A DNA stretch of 9,066 nucleotides from NCBI GenBank assembly GCA_965368175.1, contig CBDULX010000125.1:1-9066 (forward strand), given 5' to 3'. Below the pieces are notes generated by a model. That model searched no databases. It saw nothing but the letters and a program-made list of their open reading frames with translations, and had not been told where the DNA came from. Made by a program: the position numbers and the translations under genes. Position 1 is the stretch's first letter. Every line of letters begins with the position of its first letter. This DNA comes from CBDULX01 sp965368175 (lineage in GTDB: Bacteria; Pseudomonadota; Gammaproteobacteria; SZUA-229). Below are positions 5,731-9,066 of the stretch, piece by piece.

Positions 5731-7344
5731 ATGGATAAGATGTTATTAAAAATTGCCCTGCTTAATGAAATAGGTATTGCGCTGTCATCGGAAAAAAATA
5801 ATCAACGGGTGCTGGAAATTATTCTGAATGGTGCGAAAAAACTCACCAATGCCGATGGTGGCACCATTTACACGCTTACTGATAATCAGGAATTAAAATT
5901 CGAAGTGGTGTCCACCGATTCGCTGGGCATTGTCATGGGGGGCACCAGTGGCCATGATATTATATTTCCTCCCTTACCTCTGTATGTAGATGGAGAAGAA
6001 TACCTGTCCATGGTGGTAACCCGGGCGGTGCTGGAGGATGAAACCATTAATATTCACGATGCCTACCATGCCGTAGGCTATGATTTTTCTGGCACCCGTA
6101 AATTCGATCAGCAAACCGGTTATCGCACCAAATCTTTACTCACTATTCCGATGAAGAATCATGAAGGGGATATCATCGGCGTATTGCAACTGATTAACTC
6201 GCTGGATGCAAAAACCGGGGCCGTGATTGATTTTTCCGAATCCGATCAACAACTGGCGGAATCTCTGGCTTCACAGGCAGCAGTTGCCCTCACCAACAAA
6301 CGACTGATCGATGCCCAGACGGCACTGTTTGAATCCCTGATAAAGCTCATCGCTACCGCTATTGATGAAAAATCTCCCTACACCGGCGGGCACTGTAAAC
6401 GACTGCCGGATCTGACCATGATGATTGCCGATGCCTGCAATAAAGAAAAAACCGGCCCCCTGGCTGAGTTTGAAATGGCCGAGGGTGATCGCTATGAGTT
6501 GCTCATAGCCGGCTGGTTGCACGACTGTGGCAAGGTCACAACACCGGAATATGTCATCGATAAATCTACCAAGCTGGAAACCATATATGATCGCATCAAT
6601 ACTCTGGATGTACGTTTCGAAGTATTGAAACGGGATGCCCGAATTGATTATCTTGAGCGTCGAATGGCTATGGGCATTACTGATGAGCCTGCGCTGAAAC
6701 AACTTGAACTGGAATATCAACAGAAAATTGAGCAACTGGATAAGGACAGGGATTTTGTTCGCAGAGCCAACATTGGTGGTGAGTTCATGTCTGAGCAGGA
6801 TCAGCAAAGGGTGCAGGAAATTTCAGAGTATCGCTGGCATGACCCGGAAGGTGTCCATGCACGTCTATTGACGGCCGATGAGCTTAAAAATCTGTGTATT
6901 CCAAAGGGTACGCTAACCCCTGAAGAGCGGCAGGTGATCAATAATCATATTTCTGTCACCATCAAGATGCTGGAAGGTCTGCCGTTTCCAAAACATTTAA
7001 AAAACGTACCGGAATATGCCGCAGGCCATCATGAACGTATGGACGGCAAGGGTTATCCAAGAGGATTAACCCGCGAACAGATGAGCTGGCAAGCCAGGAT
7101 GATGGGTCTGGCAGACATCTTCGAGGCACTTACTGCCCGTGATCGACCTTATAAGCCTGGTAAAAAACTCAGTCAGTGTCTGGAAATACTGGGTAATATG
7201 AAACTGGATAATCATATCGATCCGGATATTTTTGATGTGTTTGTAAAAGATAAAATTTATTTACAGTATGCTGAGAAGTTTCTTATTCCCAGTCAGATTG
7301 ATGAGGTGGATCATTCTATGATTCCAGGGTTTGAGGGGGGGTGA
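5731..7344 (+). CDS. GAF domain HD-GYP phosphohydrolase, probable c-di-GMP phosphodiesterase
   Basis: A 537-residue cytoplasmic protein with no membrane segment. The N-terminal part (about 8-190) looks like a GAF sensor: DGGTIYTL, then TIPMKNHEGDIIGVLQLIN. An HD-GYP domain follows: YTGGHCKR (H221), WLHDCGK (H264, D265, K268), NNH (H406), HHERMDGKGYP (H433, H434, with GYP at 441-443) and GLADIFEALTARDRPYK (D462). These are the metal-binding and GYP residues expected of c-di-GMP phosphodiesterases, so it is probably active. About 120 residues (roughly 277-395), charged and coiled-coil-like, are inserted after the HD motif. The ATG at 5731, with GAGG 10 nt upstream, is preferred. An in-frame GTG at 5689 would overlap fumC by 17 nt. 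The ligand sensed is unknown. Confidence 0.92.
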   Translation: MDKMLLKIALLNEIGIALSSEKNNQRVLEIILNGAKKLTNADGGTIYTLTDNQELKFEVVSTDSLGIVMGGTSGHDIIFPPLPLYVDGEEYLSMVVTRAVLEDETINIHDAYHAVGYDFSGTRKFDQQTGYRTKSLLTIPMKNHEGDIIGVLQLINSLDAKTGAVIDFSESDQQLAESLASQAAVALTNKRLIDAQTALFESLIKLIATAIDEKSPYTGGHCKRLPDLTMMIADACNKEKTGPLAEFEMAEGDRYELLIAGWLHDCGKVTTPEYVIDKSTKLETIYDRINTLDVRFEVLKRDARIDYLERRMAMGITDEPALKQLELEYQQKIEQLDKDRDFVRRANIGGEFMSEQDQQRVQEISEYRWHDPEGVHARLLTADELKNLCIPKGTLTPEERQVINNHISVTIKMLEGLPFPKHLKNVPEYAAGHHERMDGKGYPRGLTREQMSWQARMMGLADIFEALTARDRPYKPGKKLSQCLEILGNMKLDNHIDPDIFDVFVKDKIYLQYAEKFLIPSQIDEVDHSMIPGFEGG

Positions 7345-7376
7345 TACTTTTTGGCAGTGGTTTCGCCTGCTGGCGA

Positions 7377-7568
7377 GTTACTTCTTTGTCTTCAGCAACA
7401 AAGAAGATAACCAAGAAAATGCCGCCCCGGGTCGCAAGCCACTATGCAAAAGCTAAAGTGCATAGTGGTTCCTTCGTCACTCGTGATTTATGAGGCTGCT
7501 GCGGAACTCACAAACAAAAAAAGCATTGTTTGCTCAAACATCCTCGCAGACAACTCCTCATAAATCAC
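7377..7568. repeat. Cluster of perfect hairpins in the gene-free region after the HD-GYP gene
   Basis: Several strong inverted repeats lie head to tail. GTTACTTCTTTGT (7377-7389) pairs with ACAAAGAAGATAAC (7398-7411) with one bulged base. CCACTATGCA (7439-7448) pairs perfectly with TGCATAGTGG (7459-7468). GTGATTTATGAGG (7483-7495) pairs perfectly with CCTCATAAATCAC (7556-7568). Nested inside that last pair are CTGCG/CGCAG (7499-7503, 7545-7549) and CAAACAA/TTGTTTG (7511-7517, 7526-7532). None is followed by a T-tract. The opening hairpin and the sequence after it resemble a dispersed proteobacterial intergenic repeat I recall, whose spurious frames read like RVTSLSSATKK. No gene is supported here. 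Confidence 0.8.
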
Positions 7569-7822
7569 TCCCTCCTCAGCTTACTCCAGAGGGGATGATG
7601 ATCAAATGCATGGGAGTTTGTGCTTCTTGATTTAAAGTGAATATTTACAAACATCCTGCGAAATCGTGGAATTTAGTCGATTGCTTTTTTAATGCCTGTA
7701 GACCATTTATTGATGTTTTCTAATATACGGCAACTTTTTTCCCCATATATAGTGATAGGTTGCCTTTAGTGGGTTAATATAGTTGAACAATAGGTAGCCT
7801 GCACTGGGCACCATATCAAATA
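7569..7822. other. Gene-free AT-rich stretch before the cassettes
   Basis: No convincing coding region, RNA gene, integron integrase or classical attI was found. A minor inverted repeat, GGCAAC with GTTGCC, flanks about 25 nt near 7729-7764. I looked for an attC ending at the core at 7823 and found no outer core or paired arms matching the attC sites seen later. No convincing promoter could be picked out for the downstream genes. Confidence 0.55.
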
Positions 7823-7829
7823 GTTAGAG
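7823..7829 (+). other. Integron core site GTTAGAG, 5' boundary of cassette 1
   Basis: GTTAGAG fits the G|TTRRR integron core, with the expected cut after G7823. It is the exact reverse complement of CTCTAAC at 8307-8313, the outer core of the attC at the other end of the same cassette. In a circular cassette these two heptamers come from one attC, so the match supports this position as the left edge. The DNA to its left has no attC or attI that I can recognise. AGAGG, within and just after this core, also serves as the ribosome binding site of the first cassette gene. Confidence 0.75.
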
Positions 7830-8394
7830 GTAAAAATAAATGTATGGCGGAGGAGGAGCTGTATTTGGCATAATTTTACTGTCAGGTGTATTTTTTATTT
7901 TTATAAACTGTGTTCTTTTCTTAATAACCTATTTTCTTTATAAGTTAAAATCAAGCCTATCTAAATACATTTCTTTATTTAGTTTTTTCATTTCAATAAT
8001 ATTCAATCTTTTTTTACTTATTAGCACTATTCAAACCACCTCCTCTAGAAGTGCAATATCTTTAGTTATTATTATTTTATTTCTTATTAATTTATATATT
8101 TTCTTTAAAACATATAAAGCAGTAGAACCGTTTTTCACAACCAATAAAGCCCGAAAGTTCATTAATGGGAAAAAATGCCCATCCTGCTCTCGTATTAATG
8201 TTCCTGGCGCAATTTTTTGCAAAACATGTGGCACGAGCATAGAATCAGTATCTGTAGTACCGTATAAAAATATACATGACAATGAATAAACTGATGCTAA
8301 AATATCCTCTAACAAGAAAATCAACACCGACCGCCCTGACGCAGGGCCTTTCAAAGCAGGCCCCGCGCAGGCAGGTCGGCGGGTTATTTAAGCG
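7824..8394 (+). mobile_element. Integron gene cassette 1
   Basis: A 571-bp unit runs from the cut point in GTTAGAG (7823-7829) to the cut point in GTTAGGG (8394-8400). It contains one AT-rich gene that starts 16 nt after the left edge and ends 17 nt before the attC, the compact layout typical of integron cassettes. Gene and attC point the same way. The composition is far more AT-rich than the housekeeping core. Confidence 0.82.
7840..8289 (+). CDS. Cassette-borne membrane protein with C-terminal zinc ribbon, function unknown
   Basis: I do not recognise this 149-residue protein. Hydrophobic segments at about 7-33, 43-64 and 71-90 suggest three transmembrane helices. Lysines at 35, 37 and 43 and the basic tail after 90 favour a cytoplasmic loop and a cytoplasmic C-terminus, with the N-terminus outside. 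The tail carries a zinc ribbon, CPSC (113-116) and CKTCG (127-131), that is CX2C-X10-CX2C, like the short ribbons found in many prokaryotic membrane proteins. It begins MYGGGGAVFG. AGAGG lies 9 nt before the ATG. The gene is AT-rich with codon use unlike the core genes and is the only gene of its cassette, so it was probably acquired horizontally. A sensor or partner-binding role is possible but unsupported. Confidence 0.82.
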   Translation: MYGGGGAVFGIILLSGVFFIFINCVLFLITYFLYKLKSSLSKYISLFSFFISIIFNLFLLISTIQTTSSRSAISLVIIILFLINLYIFFKTYKAVEPFFTTNKARKFINGKKCPSCSRINVPGAIFCKTCGTSIESVSVVPYKNIHDNE

Positions 8395-8400
8395 TTAGGG
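8307..8400 (+). other. attC recombination site 1 of the cassette array
   Basis: The outer core is CTCTAAC (8307-8313) and the inner core is GTTAGGG (8394-8400), each separated by 4 nt from a paired arm. The left arm AAATCAACACCGACC (8318-8332) pairs with the right arm GGTCGGCGGGTTATTT (8374-8389) with two mismatches and one extra base, the kind of extrahelical base that orients attC folding. The middle contains a small hairpin, GCCCTG-ACG-CAGGGC (8333-8347). At 94 bp with this layout it fits an integron attC well. Positions 8309-8364 are repeated without a change at 9011-9066. Confidence 0.88.
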
Positions 8401-8411
8401 AAAATATTGTA

Positions 8412-9014
8412 ATGAGAATATTGATTATATTATTAGCAGTTTTGATCAATTCAGGCTGTTCTGCTCTAGCAACTAAGACTTATTATCAACCTATAGTAAG
8501 TGACAATAATATTGTGCATAACTGCATTACGGGTCCGCTTGAAAATAGCAACAGCCGCTTATCTTATAAAAAGTGTAGAATTAATAACAAAACTATCGAT
8601 TTAACAGTTTCGTTCTCAGACATCTCTTATAGTGGTATTCTTGCAGGACCATTATTTTTTACAATAATACCCTTTCCTGAAAAGCATAACTACGAAGATA
8701 ATAACTTAACACTTGAGCTTATAAACAATAAAAGCACTATGTATGAAATCAATCTCAATAAGACATACATAGAACGAAATGATGGCATTAAATACGAGTG
8801 TCATTCTATGAGTAAAAAATGCGAAATTAAAAATACAATTAATGTTTTTACTAAATTACCCAGCAATATAACCAAATTAGTATTTCCAGTAAAAATGAAC
8901 GAAGTTAAGAATTTTAGCCTTAATATTAGTCTCATTGCTAATAACGAGGAAATCTCATTTAATAACTTAATGTTCAAACAAACGAGTGAACTGTTTTGGC
9001 TTTTTGGTCCCTAA
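8412..9014 (+). CDS. Cassette-borne small lipoprotein, function unknown
   Basis: A 200-residue protein that I do not recognise. It starts MRILIILLAVLINSGCS, a short hydrophobic signal with a lipobox-like NSGC, so C16 would be lipidated. Asparagine at -3 is unusual. Serine at +2 would not retain it in the inner membrane, so an outer-membrane lipoprotein is likely. The mature part is rich in Asn, Lys and Ile and looks beta-rich, with one hydrophobic stretch (about 74-88, SGILAGPLFFTIIPF). Four further cysteines (38, 55, 130, 137) could form disulfides in the periplasm. AGGG lies 11 nt before the ATG. The TAA stop (9012-9014) lies inside the outer core of the next attC. AT-rich composition and the cassette setting point to horizontal acquisition. 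Confidence 0.82.
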   Translation: MRILIILLAVLINSGCSALATKTYYQPIVSDNNIVHNCITGPLENSNSRLSYKKCRINNKTIDLTVSFSDISYSGILAGPLFFTIIPFPEKHNYEDNNLTLELINNKSTMYEINLNKTYIERNDGIKYECHSMSKKCEIKNTINVFTKLPSNITKLVFPVKMNEVKNFSLNISLIANNEEISFNNLMFKQTSELFWLFGP

Positions 9015-9066
9015 CAAGAAAATCAACACCGACCGCCCTGACGCAGGGCCTTTCAAAGCAGGCCCC
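9009..9066 (+). other. attC recombination site 2 (partial, window ends inside it)
   Basis: The outer core CCCTAAC (9009-9015) is followed by a left arm and central hairpin identical to attC 1. The 56 bases at 9011-9066 match 8309-8364 with no change. Only the second core base differs (C at 9010 against T at 8308), which tracks the different start core of this cassette. Near-identical neighbouring attC sites are typical of chromosomal (sedentary) integron arrays. The right arm and inner core are outside the window. Confidence 0.88.

Larger units (their letters stand above)
8395..9066 (+). mobile_element. Integron gene cassette 2 (cut by window end)
   Basis: This cassette starts at the cut point in GTTAGGG (8394-8400). 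The outer core of its own attC is CCCTAAC (9009-9015), the exact reverse complement of that start core, as the circular-cassette model requires. It carries one gene beginning 17 nt after the edge. The right boundary lies beyond the window; by comparison with attC 1 it would fall about 30 bp further on. Confidence 0.8.

Noticed and set aside
6271..6807. 178-residue antisense frame inside the HD-GYP gene
   Set aside because: The plus strand encodes the conserved HD motif and GAF end. The antisense frame shows no recognisable domain or start signal.
7345..7500. Short frames after the HD-GYP gene reading like RVTSLSSATKK
   Set aside because: They fall in the hairpin-rich repeat, lack starts with ribosome binding sites, and resemble spurious translations of intergenic repeats.
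7720..7829. A further attC ending at the core at 7823
   Set aside because: No outer core or paired arms like those of 8307-8400 could be found. Only a 6-bp inverted repeat is visible.
8031..8354. Antisense frame running through cassette gene 1 into attC 1
   Set aside because: It starts in the attC and opposes the cassette gene, which has a ribosome binding site and a clear zinc ribbon.

Overview
The window looks like a piece of a gammaproteobacterial chromosome. A conserved housekeeping core is flanked by repeat-rich, gene-free DNA on the left and by the start of an integron gene-cassette array on the right. The enzyme families and the order purB, roxA, GNAT, small uncharacterised protein fit Gammaproteobacteria. 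Nothing here fixes the genus.

Left flank (1-507): no gene was seen. It holds two overlapping, mutually exclusive hairpins (95-130), a 15-unit heptanucleotide tandem array whose units change stepwise along the array (151-255), and a short inverted-repeat element (265-413).

Core, minus strand (508-4240): purB (adenylosuccinate lyase) is followed by an inverted-repeat element related to the first one (2714-2850). Then comes a tightly overlapping three-gene unit: a RoxA/YcfD-like ribosomal protein hydroxylase, a GNAT acetyltransferase of the ElaA/YjcF type, and a small uncharacterised protein. Core, plus strand (4326-7344): fumC (class II fumarase) starts divergently from purB across an 85-bp gap with overlapping candidate -10 boxes. 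It is followed by a GAF plus HD-GYP protein, probably a cyclic-di-GMP phosphodiesterase. PurB releases fumarate and FumC hydrates it, and both belong to the same enzyme superfamily.

Right flank (7345-9066): a gene-free stretch carries a cluster of perfect hairpins (7377-7568) and then AT-rich DNA without recognisable content. From 7823 the sequence changes character. Two AT-rich genes of unknown function, a three-helix membrane protein with a C-terminal zinc ribbon and a small lipoprotein, each sit 15-17 nt after a GTTAGRG core and are each followed by the same attC-like recombination site. The second attC is cut by the window end. The seven-base core at the start of each cassette is the exact reverse complement of the outer core of that cassette's own attC, as expected for integron cassettes. 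No integrase or classical attI is present on the 5' side, so this may be an integrase-less cassette cluster or an insertion at a non-classical site. It is the most notable part of the window.
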